A stretch of 5,791 bases of DNA from Verrucomicrobia bacterium UBA5540 (GTDB taxonomy: Bacteria > Verrucomicrobiota > Kiritimatiellia > Kiritimatiellales > Tichowtungiaceae). This document shows, piece by piece, positions 1 through 5,791 of this stretch; position 1 is the stretch's first letter; every line of letters begins with the position of its first letter. Under the pieces are notes generated by a model that was given only the letters and a program-made list of their open reading frames with translations, did not search any database and had not been told where the DNA came from. The DNA is taken from assembly GCA_002423675.1 (NCBI GenBank), contig DINM01000138.1, forward strand, positions 1 through 5,791. The letters are read 5' to 3'. The translations under genes were made by a program, and so were the position numbers.

Positions 1-556
1 ATTCAAATGAAAAGGTAGGGCAGGCGGCGCCCCCGTTTTTTTCGAAGTAACGCTGGTGATATTCCTCGGCGCGGTAGAACGGTCCTGCGGGCACGATCTG
101 CGTGGCGACCGGCTTTTTGTATTTTTCGCTTTTTTCCAGCGCGGCCTTAGACGCTTCTGCGACGGCCTGCTGTTCCGGCGAGTGGTAGAAAATTGCAGAC
201 CGGTACTGCGTGCCAAAGTCCGGCCCCTGCCGGTTGACCTGAGTCGGGTCGTGCATTTTGAAGAAGAGATCAACGAGCTTTTTATAGGTAACTTTTGCCG
301 GGTCAAAGGTGATTTCGATCGCCTCCGCATGACCGGTGGCGTCGGTGTAGACCTCTTTATAGGTCGGGTTGACGGTCTTTCCGCCGGTATAGCCGACCTG
401 TGTGTCTATAACGCCGGGAATTTTGCGGAAAACATCTTCCACGCCCCAGAAGCATCCGGCGGCAAAGGTTGCTTTTTCAGTTTTCACGGGGCCCTCCTCC
501 GCCGGAGCGCAACCGGCAATCATTGCGACAAATAAACTAAGCAGTATCGTTTTCAT
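1..556 (-). CDS. msrA: Peptide methionine sulfoxide reductase MsrA, predicted lipoprotein; 3' end outside window
   Basis: MsrA reduces methionine-S-sulfoxide in oxidised proteins back to methionine. 185 codons are visible from the ATG at 554-556, and the reading frame is still open at the left edge, so the C-terminus is missing. The start encodes a short hydrophobic leader ending in a lipobox (IAGC, Cys16), which predicts a lipid-anchored protein outside the inner membrane. The catalytic motif GCFWG follows at residues 34-38 with nucleophilic Cys35. Other family segments are GYTGG, the [12 protein letters not shown] stretch, the [18 protein letters not shown] stretch, and [13 protein letters not shown] near the end, where Cys179 is the probable resolving cysteine. 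The gene follows the glutathione peroxidase gene by 14 bases on the same strand. The only ribosome-site-like sequence is a weak AGGTG overlapping the upstream stop codon, which suggests translational coupling. Identity is firm; the lipoprotein call is inferred from the lipobox. Confidence 0.95.
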   Translation of the reverse strand, partial: MKTILLSLFVAMIAGCAPAEEGPVKTEKATFAAGCFWGVEDVFRKIPGVIDTQVGYTGGKTVNPTYKEVYTDATGHAEAIEITFDPAKVTYKKLVDLFFKMHDPTQVNRQGPDFGTQYRSAIFYHSPEQQAVAEASKAALEKSEKYKKPVATQIVPAGPFYRAEEYHQRYFEKNGGAACPTFSFE

Positions 557-570
557 ATTCGGTTCGACAC

Positions 571-1119
571 CTAAGGTGCCGGCTGGTTCAGCGCTTTTTC
601 GATCGCTGAGGTTAATTCGTCCGACTCAGGCGCAGTGCGGCTGCCGAAATGAGCGATAACATGGCCGTCCCGACCGATCAGAAATTTATTGAAATTCCAC
701 GAAACCCGAGCGCCGTTCGGGTCGGCAGTCAACCATGCATAGAGCGGATGGATATCCTCGCCTTTTACCGATATTTTTCCAAACATTGGAAACGTGACGT
801 TGAAACGCGTTGTGCAAAATTGCTGAACCTCTTCGTTAGAGCCCGGTTCCTGCCCCATGAAATTATTGGCGGGGAACCCGAGGACAACCAGTCCGCGATC
901 TTTGTACTTTTCATAGAGTTTCTGCAATCCGGCGTATTGCGGAGTGAAGCCGCATTTACTGGCCGTGTTGACGATCAGCAGAACCTGTCCTTTGTACGCA
1001 GACAGAGACAGCTTCTGCCCCTCAATGGAGTCTACGGTAAACTCATAGACCGAGTCTGCCGCGACAACCGGGCTCGCGGCCAGAAAAAGACCCGTGACCG
1101 CCGACACAAATGATTTCAT
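571..1119 (-). CDS. Exported glutathione-peroxidase-family thiol peroxidase
   Basis: This 182-residue protein belongs to the glutathione peroxidase family, which reduces hydrogen or lipid peroxides. Residues 1-21 look like a cleavable Sec signal peptide (basic start, hydrophobic core, VVA-A-D cleavage region), so the mature enzyme is probably periplasmic. The catalytic tetrad is visible: Cys56 in [12 protein letters not shown], Gln90 in [11 protein letters not shown], and Trp141-Asn142 in WNFNKFLI. The active residue is cysteine (TGC), not selenocysteine. A second cysteine, Cys102 in QQFC, sits where thioredoxin-dependent members keep their resolving cysteine, so thioredoxin-like reduction is more likely than glutathione; this is inference. 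A strong ribosome site (AAGGAGG) lies before the ATG and overlaps the tpx stop codon, 10 bases away. It is therefore probably co-transcribed with tpx and msrA. The family call is firm; the physiological reductant is unknown. Confidence 0.95.
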   Translation of the reverse strand: MKSFVSAVTGLFLAASPVVAADSVYEFTVDSIEGQKLSLSAYKGQVLLIVNTASKCGFTPQYAGLQKLYEKYKDRGLVVLGFPANNFMGQEPGSNEEVQQFCTTRFNVTFPMFGKISVKGEDIHPLYAWLTADPNGARVSWNFNKFLIGRDGHVIAHFGSRTAPESDELTSAIEKALNQPAP

Positions 1120-1129
1120 CTCCGCCTCC

Positions 1130-1627
1130 TTATTTCAGGGCGGCCAGCGCAGCATCGTAATCCGGCTCCTGCGCAATTTCCGGAACCTGTTCGGTGTAAA
1201 TCACTTTGCCGGCGGCATCGATGACAACTACGGCGCGCGAAAGCAGGCCGGTCAGCGGCCCGTCAGCAATGTTTACGCCGTAATGGTCGCCGAAGTTTGA
1301 GCGAAACGCCGAAGCCGTTACCACGTTCTGGATGCCTTCGGCTCCGCAAAAGCGGCTCTGTGCGAACGGAAGATCCATGGATATGCAAAGCACGACGGTA
1401 TTGGTCAGTTCTGCTGCTTTTTCATTGAACTTCCGAACCGACGCGGCGCAAACGCCCGTGTCGATGCTGGGGAAAATATTCAATACGAGCGTCTTTCCTT
1501 TATAATCGGCCAGCGAGGTCTCTGAAAGATCCCGCTTAACGAGTGTGAAGTCCGGGGCGGTGGCGCCTTTAACGGGCAGATCGCCAATTGTGTTGATCGG
1601 GGTTCCTTTGAAGGTGATTTGGGCCAT
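1130..1627 (-). CDS. tpx: Thiol peroxidase Tpx (atypical 2-Cys peroxiredoxin)
   Basis: The 165-residue protein matches Tpx in length and motifs. Tpx reduces hydrogen peroxide and alkyl hydroperoxides using thioredoxin, in the cytoplasm. No signal peptide is present. Residues near the start (ITFKGTPI) and the APDFTL segment at 24-29 are typical. The peroxidatic Cys60 lies in [16 protein letters not shown], and the resolving Cys94 lies in QSRFCGAEG; this spacing is the Tpx hallmark. The start is set at the ATG at 1625-1627 because an excellent ribosome site (AAAGGAG) stands six bases upstream and the family begins here. The frame stays open much further upstream, to 2242, but that part is the complement of der and does not resemble a peroxidase. 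This is the first gene of the likely tpx-gpx-msrA operon, divergent from der. Confidence 0.97.
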   Translation of the reverse strand: MAQITFKGTPINTIGDLPVKGATAPDFTLVKRDLSETSLADYKGKTLVLNIFPSIDTGVCAASVRKFNEKAAELTNTVVLCISMDLPFAQSRFCGAEGIQNVVTASAFRSNFGDHYGVNIADGPLTGLLSRAVVVIDAAGKVIYTEQVPEIAQEPDYDAALAALK

Positions 1628-1733
1628 GGCATTCTCCTTTGTTGAGATCGAGTATTGATATGGATTTATACGAAGAGGGTTGCTTTTGCAAGCCGCAACC
1701 CGTTCAATGTGCGCCTTATTAAAGGAATTTAAC
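1628..1733. promoter_or_regulatory. Divergent tpx/der control region with a 7-bp dyad
   Basis: These 106 bases separate the starts of tpx (minus) and der (plus) and must hold both promoters. An inverted repeat GGGTTGC (1677-1683) and GCAACCC (1695-1701) flanks an 11-base loop that contains TTGCAA. A possible tpx promoter on the minus strand is TTGCAA (1686-1691) and TATAAA (1665-1670), but the 15-base spacing is short. A possible plus-strand promoter for der is TTGCTT (1680-1685) with TTCAAT (1703-1708) at 17 bases; both boxes are poor. The der ribosome site AAAGGA is at 1721-1726, seven bases before its ATG. The dyad could be an operator for a peroxide-responsive regulator, but it does not match an OxyR or PerR consensus that I recognise. 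Confidence 0.4.
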
Positions 1734-3116
1734 ATGAGTGCAGTTGAAGCAAAAAGAACGATTGCGATCGTTGGCCGCCCAAACATCGGGAAATCGGCCC
1801 TGTTTAACCGGATTGTCGGACGTCGCGTCTCGATTGTGCACGAAGAGTGCGGCGTCACGCGCGACCGGGTGGTTTGTGAGGCGGAATGGAACGAACAATA
1901 TTTTGATGTCATCGATACCGGCGGCCTGGGCACCATGGATTCCGGCTCGGCCCACGACACCATCGTGGATAGCACGAATAAGCAGGTTGCTGTCGCCATT
2001 GAAGATGCCGCGGCGATTATTTTTGTCGTGGACATTACCTCCGGGATTGTTCCGATGGATGAAGAGGTGGCCAGATTACTCCACCGCGCAAACCGTCCGG
2101 TGTTTATCGCCGCCAACAAGGCCGATACTTCCGCTCGCGACGAGCAGGCGCTGGAGTTTGAAAAGCTCGGCTTTCCCGTGTTCCCGATTTCTGCGCTCCA
2201 TAATCGCGGGGTGGATGTTGCCTTAGAGGCGGCGCTGGGCAAGCTTCCCCCTGCCCTGCCGAGAGAAAAACGAACCCCATTGCGTGTGGCCGTCGTCGGA
2301 CGCCCTAATTCTGGTAAGTCATCTTATATCAACCGGTTGCTGAACAGTGAGCGCGTAATCGTCTCCCCGATTCCCGGGACCACACGCGACAGTATTGAAA
2401 TTCCTTTTGCCATCGGCAGCGGCCCGCATGCGCGGCACTACATTTTGATCGATACCGCCGGGGTCAACCGGCGTAACCGCAGGTCCGGTGCCGTTGAGCA
2501 CTACAGCAACATGCGGGCGGAAGAGAGCGTAGACAACGCGGATGTTGTGATTCTGCTCATGGACGCTACCGAAGGGCCGAAGCTTCAGGACAAAAAACTG
2601 GCAGCTAAAATCATCGAGGCTAAGAAGGGCTGTATTCTGGCCGTCAACAAATGGGATATCGCGGACGAAGCTGACGTTACGCAGACAAAATATGAACCGG
2701 CCCTGCGCAAAGAAATGCAATTCCTCGACTTTGCCCCCCTGCTCTTTCTTTCCGCCAAATCGGGCTACAACATCCGCAAGAGCGTAGAGCTGATCGACTA
2801 CATTTCAGATCAGGTGCAACTTAAGCTCAGCACCGGCGTACTTAACCGCATTCTGCAGGATGCCGTGCAGAAAAATCCCCCGCCGAGCGTAAATGGTCGT
2901 CCGCTGAAAATCTACTACGCCACACAGGCAGGGGTGCAGCCCGTTCGAATTAAATTGTTTGTCAACAACACGTTACGAGCAACATCGGGGTACAAGCGTT
3001 ACCTCGACCGAAAAATTCGCGCAGCCTTCGGACTCGAGGGTGCGCCGCTTGATCTTAAATTTGTTCCTCGTCCCCGCCCCGATCTGGAAGAGAAAAAACG
3101 ACAACGAAAAGCATAA
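1734..3116 (+). CDS. der: Ribosome biogenesis GTPase Der (EngA), two tandem GTPase domains
   Basis: Der (EngA) binds the large ribosomal subunit and is needed for its late assembly. The 460-residue product has the expected architecture of two Era-like GTPase domains and a C-terminal KH-like domain. Domain 1: G1 GRPNIGKS (14-21), G2 Thr43 in CGVTRDR, G3 DTGG (62-65), G4 NKAD (129-132), G5 SAL (154-156). Domain 2: G1 GRPNSGKS (190-197), G2 PGTTRD (215-220), G3 DTAG (241-244), G4 NKWD (306-309), G5 SAK (341-343). The KH-like domain follows from about 355, with the [23 protein letters not shown] segment, and the tail is basic. The ATG at 1734 is chosen because AAAGGA lies seven bases upstream; an in-frame TTG at 1680 has no such support and adds nothing family-like. 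Oddities: Cys replaces the usual Pro before the first GVTRD, and domain 2 has an unusual GPKLQDK segment. Confidence 0.97.
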   Translation: MSAVEAKRTIAIVGRPNIGKSALFNRIVGRRVSIVHEECGVTRDRVVCEAEWNEQYFDVIDTGGLGTMDSGSAHDTIVDSTNKQVAVAIEDAAAIIFVVDITSGIVPMDEEVARLLHRANRPVFIAANKADTSARDEQALEFEKLGFPVFPISALHNRGVDVALEAALGKLPPALPREKRTPLRVAVVGRPNSGKSSYINRLLNSERVIVSPIPGTTRDSIEIPFAIGSGPHARHYILIDTAGVNRRNRRSGAVEHYSNMRAEESVDNADVVILLMDATEGPKLQDKKLAAKIIEAKKGCILAVNKWDIADEADVTQTKYEPALRKEMQFLDFAPLLFLSAKSGYNIRKSVELIDYISDQVQLKLSTGVLNRILQDAVQKNPPPSVNGRPLKIYYATQAGVQPVRIKLFVNNTLRATSGYKRYLDRKIRAAFGLEGAPLDLKFVPRPRPDLEEKKRQRKA

Positions 3117-3138
3117 CAAACATGCTGGCGCAAAACAG

Positions 3139-3951
3139 CTAATTTTTTGTTTTCAAAAAACGATATTTAGTTATCAGTTTGTCACTCTCCGACGAGCCGG
3201 ATTCGTATAATGCCCGCTCCCATGAGCCGTAAAGCGGATTACTGATTAATATCCATTTTCTGCCCCAGAAATCGGATTGGGCCTGTGCCTTGCGGATCCG
3301 ATTTTCCGGACTGACGGCGCCGAGAAAAGTAAAATCGTTGTAATCGTCTCCCAGTAACAACAAAATCCGGTATTTTTTGGCCAGAAAGGCTCTTCGTGAG
3401 GTTTTATCGGATCCCCAGCCCGGCTTTTCGTTTTTGCACAAGACTTGTTCCGGCGTTACATCGGGATCCAGTACCCGCTGAATATTATCAAGTGTAGAAC
3501 GTTCCTGAGACCGGTTGGTTACATAAAAAACGGTGACTCCGTTGGCCTTCAAAAAAGAGATAAACTCTTTTGCGCCAGGCAAAGCGTCGGCGCGAGCCTC
3601 GTTCACCCACGAATTCCATTTGGCAGCATCAAATTCCGTGTTGCCCCGCACGAGTCGTGCCTGAAACGGGGAATTATCCAAAACGGTTTCATCTACATCT
3701 GTTATGACTGCCGGCGGAAGTTGCTCGTATTCAGAGGATTGCTCTAATGATGCAGTCCACTTCGGATCGCGGAGCGCATCGCGAACGCGGAGTTCTGCAA
3801 AACGAAACGCCTGTACGGTTGAGACCTGGAATTCGACAGACGTTTGCATCCACAGGACGCCATTCAGCTGTTCTTGAGCCTTCTGTCCCATTGCATAGCA
3901 ACCCGCCAGTGCAAAAGAAAACAGAAGCGTTAATTTCTGCAGTTTTTTCAT
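3139..3951 (-). CDS. Lipoprotein acid phosphatase, e(P4)/class B HAD family (5'-nucleotidase-like)
   Basis: The 270-residue product belongs to the HAD superfamily acid phosphatases related to Haemophilus lipoprotein e(P4), surface enzymes that dephosphorylate nucleotides and other phosphomonoesters. A lipoprotein signal peptide covers residues 1-17 with lipobox ALAGC and lipidated Cys18, so it should be membrane-anchored and face the periplasm or outside. HAD motif I is DVDETVLDNS (85-94), with nucleophile Asp85 and acid/base Asp87. Motif II is the VTNR segment around Thr145. Lys183 in SDKTSRR is the probable motif III lysine. Motif IV is GDDYNDF (201-207), which holds the metal-binding aspartates. 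The ATG at 3949-3951 is chosen because it starts the signal peptide; an in-frame upstream ATG at 4032 would bury the signal 27 residues in. The ribosome site is weak (GGGA). It converges with der across 22 bases. The natural substrate cannot be read from sequence. Confidence 0.93.
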   Translation of the reverse strand: MKKLQKLTLLFSFALAGCYAMGQKAQEQLNGVLWMQTSVEFQVSTVQAFRFAELRVRDALRDPKWTASLEQSSEYEQLPPAVITDVDETVLDNSPFQARLVRGNTEFDAAKWNSWVNEARADALPGAKEFISFLKANGVTVFYVTNRSQERSTLDNIQRVLDPDVTPEQVLCKNEKPGWGSDKTSRRAFLAKKYRILLLLGDDYNDFTFLGAVSPENRIRKAQAQSDFWGRKWILISNPLYGSWERALYESGSSESDKLITKYRFLKTKN

Positions 3952-4084
3952 ATGTAAATCCCGGTTGAACGAGGCAAAAGAATAGCCCGGAAAGGTGGCG
4001 GGTAAAAGGTTTTCGTAATTCAACTCCTGCAAGGTCGGGCTCGCATGAAGCCTGTAAAAACGAACAATGAAAAGACTTAATTAA

Positions 4085-4090
4085 ATTATA
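4085..4090 (-). promoter_or_regulatory. Possible -10 box for the acid phosphatase gene
   Basis: On the minus strand this is a perfect TATAAT in an AT-rich stretch, 134 bases upstream of the phosphatase start. No good -35 box lies at the right distance. The palindrome at 4104-4121 occupies that place instead, so a regulator-dependent or repressed promoter is possible. AT-rich DNA yields such hexamers by chance. Confidence 0.3.
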
Positions 4091-4100
4091 AGTATTTTAT

Positions 4101-4121
4101 AAAAAATGATTTACATCATTT
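4101..4121 (-). terminator. Palindrome overlapping the mnmG stop: weak terminator or FNR/CRP-type operator
   Basis: AAATGAT (4104-4110) and ATCATTT (4115-4121) form a 7-bp stem with a 4-base loop. The TGA stop of mnmG (4116-4118) lies inside it. On the minus strand the stem runs straight into a run of six T residues, as in an intrinsic terminator, although an all-AT-rich stem would be weak. The core ATGAT-N4-ATCAT also differs by one base per half-site from the FNR consensus TTGAT-N4-ATCAA and sits beside a TATAAT box, so an operator is an alternative reading. Confidence 0.4.
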
Positions 4122-5791
4122 ATTAGCCTTTATCCATACGGAAAGAATGCTGATATCCGCCGGGTTAACCCCGGAGATTCGGGAGGCCTGACCAAGATTC
4201 GCCGGCTGAATCGTTTTGAGCTTTTCACAGGATTCAAAACGCAAAGCCTTGATGCGGTCATAGTCAAAGTCAGCGGGAATGCGCTGCTTTTCCAAGGTTT
4301 GGAAATCCATCATTCGTCCCTTCTCGCGCTTAATGTAGCCGGCATATTTAATGTTAATTTCGACCTGTTCAATCACGTCCGGCGGAAGATCCGGCTTCTC
4401 GCCGGGCAGCTCTGCGTAATGGGAGTCCTGCCCACAGAGAATTTTTGCCAGCGAGGCTCCGTTGTGGAATTTTTTATGCAACCGTTCGATTTCCAAATCA
4501 ATCTGCTTTTGCATGAGCTCTGTTTCGGCCAGATCTTCTGCGGAGATTATTCCGAGCTCCTTGGCGCGACCGTGCAACCGGAAATGAACATTATCCTGTC
4601 GAAGTGTCAGCCGATGCTCAGCGCGCGACGTGAACATGCGGTAAGGCTCATCTGTGCCTTTTAAAACTAAATCATCAATTAAAACGCCGATATACGCCTC
4701 ATTTCGCCCCAGAATGAACTCCGGAAGCCCCAAAACCTTGCTTGCGGCATTTACTCCTGCCACAAAGCCCTGTCCGGCGGCTTCTTCATAGCCCGTTGTT
4801 CCGTTGATTTGTCCCGCAAAATAGAGGTTTTCAACCCGCTTGGTTTCCAAAGTATGGAAAAGCTGGGTTGGCGGCGCATAATCATACTCGATCGCGTAGC
4901 CCGGCCGAATAAAGACCGCGTTTTCGAGGCCATCGATAGAATGGATCATTTCCCGCTGAATATCCTCCGGCAAGCTGTTTGAGGTTCCGTTGGGGTAAAC
5001 CCGCACGTTATGGCGGCCTTCCGGCTCAATAAAAACATGATGTGAGATCCGCTGCGGAAATTTTACGATTTTATCCTCAATGGACGGGCAATAGCGAACG
5101 CCGGTTCCTTCGACCAATCCACCGTAAAGGGAGCTCTTTTTGAGATTATCCGCGATAATCTGATGCGTTTTTTCATTGGTATGGGTTAAAAAACAGGGAA
5201 TTTGCGGCATTTTTACCGAAAGAAGCATGTTCTGATCAAAATTTCCCACGCCACCTGTAAAAAGCTCATCCGCCCACTTGTTCCACGTGGAACAGCGAAG
5301 CGAATCGTCATGGTCGCCGCCTATAGGATTTGAAGACGAGGATTCGGGCGATTTCTCTAGTGTTCCACGTAGAACATGGGAAGAGCGCGGCGGATGGCGG
5401 GTGGCGGACGGCAAGAGCTCCAGATCTCTGGTTCCGGGCCCCGGGCCGTCAGAACTTGTTTTTTGTTCCACATGGAACGTGGCAGAGTCGTTCAAATCGC
5501 GCGATACGCGATACGCGGCACTCATTTTTTTCGCGGAACGCGAGAAAAACGGAGGCGGTTCGTCTCCGGGCTGAATCTGCATCTTTGAATAATCGATCGA
5601 ATCCTTGTGAATTCGCGGCGGAGTGCCGGTTTTCATTCGGCCCAGCTCGAACCCTAGCGAACGTAATGACGAAGAGATGTCGTTCGCCGCTTTTTCTCCC
5701 CAGCGACCCTCGTAGATCACGTCTTGTCCAATCATGATCCGTCCGCCCATAAATGTTCCGGCCGTCAGAACAACGCTTTTTCCGGCGATCT
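4116..5791 (-). CDS. mnmG: tRNA uridine-34 carboxymethylaminomethyl modification enzyme MnmG (GidA), 5' end outside window, with a large internal insertion
   Basis: MnmG with MnmE uses FAD, NADH and a folate one-carbon unit to modify the wobble uridine of certain tRNAs, in the cytoplasm. The frame is open to the right edge, where [12 protein letters not shown] is readable, so the true start and the FAD-binding GxGxxG lie outside; the ATG at 5748-5750 is internal. In order come [32 protein letters not shown] with the conserved cysteine at 5193-5195 (equivalent to E. coli Cys277), RYCPSIEDK, the FIEPEG and [10 protein letters not shown] segments, [40 protein letters not shown], and the C-terminal helical domain ending in [18 protein letters not shown]. 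Between GDEPPPFFS and QIPCF there are about 112 residues where E. coli has about 11. The remainder is well conserved, so the enzyme is probably active. The next gene downstream is the phosphatase, not rsmG. Confidence 0.97.
   Translation of the reverse strand, partial: IAGKSVVLTAGTFMGGRIMIGQDVIYEGRWGEKAANDISSSLRSLGFELGRMKTGTPPRIHKDSIDYSKMQIQPGDEPPPFFSRSAKKMSAAYRVSRDLNDSATFHVEQKTSSDGPGPGTRDLELLPSATRHPPRSSHVLRGTLEKSPESSSSNPIGGDHDDSLRCSTWNKWADELFTGGVGNFDQNMLLSVKMPQIPCFLTHTNEKTHQIIADNLKKSSLYGGLVEGTGVRYCPSIEDKIVKFPQRISHHVFIEPEGRHNVRVYPNGTSNSLPEDIQREMIHSIDGLENAVFIRPGYAIEYDYAPPTQLFHTLETKRVENLYFAGQINGTTGYEEAAGQGFVAGVNAASKVLGLPEFILGRNEAYIGVLIDDLVLKGTDEPYRMFTSRAEHRLTLRQDNVHFRLHGRAKELGIISAEDLAETELMQKQIDLEIERLHKKFHNGASLAKILCGQDSHYAELPGEKPDLPPDVIEQVEINIKYAGYIKREKGRMMDFQTLEKQRIPADFDYDRIKALRFESCEKLKTIQPANLGQASRISGVNPADISILSVWIKANK
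5279..5294. promoter_or_regulatory. parS-like site 1 (perfect 16-bp palindrome)
   Basis: TGTTCCACGTGGAACA is a perfect palindrome. It differs at one position from the Bacillus consensus TGTTNCACGTGAAACA and equals the C/G-arm form known for Pseudomonas parS. ParB would be the binding partner. In mnmG it begins at codon position 1 and encodes CSTWN. Confidence 0.75.
5361..5376. promoter_or_regulatory. parS-like site 2 (one change from site 1)
   Basis: TGTTCCACGTAGAACA differs from site 1 only at position 11 (G to A). Its centre is 82 bases from that of site 1. In mnmG it begins at codon position 3 and encodes the VLRGT segment, so its frame differs from those of the other two copies. Confidence 0.65.
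5434..5447. repeat. Tandem CCGGGCC x2 within the mnmG insertion
   Basis: Two adjacent copies of CCGGGCC encode part of the Gly-Pro-rich stretch between parS-like sites 2 and 3. Short tandem repeats of this kind point to spacer DNA rather than conserved protein. Confidence 0.7.
5464..5479. promoter_or_regulatory. parS-like site 3 (two changes from site 1)
   Basis: TGTTCCACATGGAACG differs from site 1 at positions 9 and 16; the GTTCCA and TGGAAC arms are intact. Its centre is 103 bases from that of site 2. In mnmG it begins at codon position 2 and encodes FHVEQ, the peptide often produced where a parS site is translated. Confidence 0.6.
5501..5514. repeat. Tandem GCGATAC x2 (plus partial GCGGCAC) within the mnmG insertion
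   Basis: Two adjacent copies of GCGATAC are followed by the related GCGGCAC (5515-5521). They lie between parS-like site 3 and the N-terminal-side edge of the insertion and encode the YRVSRD region. Confidence 0.7.
5525..5549. repeat. Hairpin-forming inverted repeat at the insertion edge
   Basis: TCGCG (5531-5535) and CGCGA (5539-5543) pair around GAA. Beyond one T/G position, T5525-5529 pairs with A5545-5549, giving an 11-position stem with a 3-base loop. It spans the point, around 5540, where MnmG similarity stops. It codes for FFSRSAKK. It is not a terminator in either direction by layout. Confidence 0.55.

Larger units (their letters stand above)
5226..5540 (-). other. In-frame insertion of about 105 codons within mnmG carrying three parS-like sites
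   Basis: This stretch has no counterpart in ordinary MnmG. It encodes a low-complexity, Ser/Pro/Gly/Arg-rich peptide (for example [20 protein letters not shown]) with no recognisable domain. Its DNA holds three copies of a 16-bp palindrome, separated by simple direct repeats. There is no stop codon in the mnmG frame. Edges are approximate, set by where alignment in my memory to E. coli MnmG fails. It would form a loop in the protein just before the catalytic-cysteine segment. No intein motifs, transposase or clear terminal repeats are seen. Confidence 0.8.

Noticed and set aside
568..578. CACCT-A-AGGTG mini-palindrome over the peroxidase stop codon
   Set aside because: Five-base arms are expected by chance; no T run or known operator match.
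1680..1733. TTG start adding 18 residues to Der
   Set aside because: It lies in the intergenic dyad, lacks a ribosome site, and the ATG at 1734 is well placed after AAAGGA.
1628..2242. Upstream in-frame extension of tpx on the minus strand
   Set aside because: It is the complement of the der 5' region, has no peroxidase similarity, and the ATG at 1627 has an excellent ribosome site.
3107..3126. Possible terminator between the convergent der and phosphatase genes (AGCAT/ATGCT stem with a T run on the minus strand)
   Set aside because: The stem is only five base pairs with a seven-base loop and a short T run; too weak to annotate.
3143..3160. TTTTTT/AAAAAA inverted repeat near the phosphatase C-terminus
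   Set aside because: Pure A/T arms inside coding sequence are likely chance and would not form a stable hairpin.
3952..4032. 27-residue N-terminal extension of the phosphatase
   Set aside because: It would place the lipoprotein signal peptide internally; the shorter start gives a normal leader.
5226..5540. Intein, intron or transposon explanation for the mnmG insertion
   Set aside because: No intein splice-junction residues or blocks, no stop codons or splicing structure, no transposase, and no terminal inverted repeats with target duplication were visible. It is also short for an intein.
5278..5588. Plus-strand reading frames across the mnmG insertion, one starting MFHVEQ
   Set aside because: They are antisense to mnmG, begin in a translated palindrome, show no domain, and have no convincing ribosome site. 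Several frames being open reflects GC-rich repeats.

Overview
The window reads as a bacterial chromosome segment of near-balanced base composition with six protein genes, two of them cut by the window ends. A Gram-negative-type envelope is likely: two products carry lipoprotein signal peptides and one carries an ordinary export signal. Lineage cannot be fixed from sequence alone. A PVC-type bacterium (Verrucomicrobiota, Lentisphaerota or Kiritimatiellota) is only a weak guess.

Layout. (1) Positions 1-1627, minus strand: a tight three-gene redox cluster, tpx (thiol peroxidase), then an exported glutathione-peroxidase-family protein, then a lipoprotein MsrA whose last codons lie beyond the left edge. 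Gaps are 10 and 14 bases, so the three are probably one operon. The tpx product should act in the cytoplasm and the other two outside the inner membrane. (2) Positions 1628-1733: a divergent control region with a 7-bp dyad. (3) Positions 1734-3116, plus strand: der, the double-GTPase ribosome assembly factor. (4) Positions 3139-3951, minus strand: a lipoprotein acid phosphatase of the e(P4)/class B family, convergent with der. (5) Positions 3952-4115: an AT-rich spacer with an ATGAT-N4-ATCAT palindrome and a possible promoter. (6) Position 4116 to the right edge, minus strand: mnmG (gidA), tRNA wobble-uridine modification enzyme, lacking its N-terminal coding part because the window ends.

The most striking feature is inside mnmG. 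An in-frame insertion of about 105 codons (about 5226-5540) interrupts the protein just before its conserved catalytic-cysteine segment. The insertion holds three copies of a 16-bp palindrome that matches the ParB-binding site parS (TGTTCCACGTGGAACA and two near copies), at 5279, 5361 and 5464. The three copies are read in three different frames of mnmG, giving CSTWN, VLRGT and FHVEQ, so the DNA sequence rather than the peptide appears to be what is kept. I interpret this as a candidate chromosome-partition centromere cluster housed inside an essential-type tRNA-modification gene. mnmG commonly sits beside rsmG-parA-parB near the replication origin, which fits, although rsmG is not the next gene downstream here.
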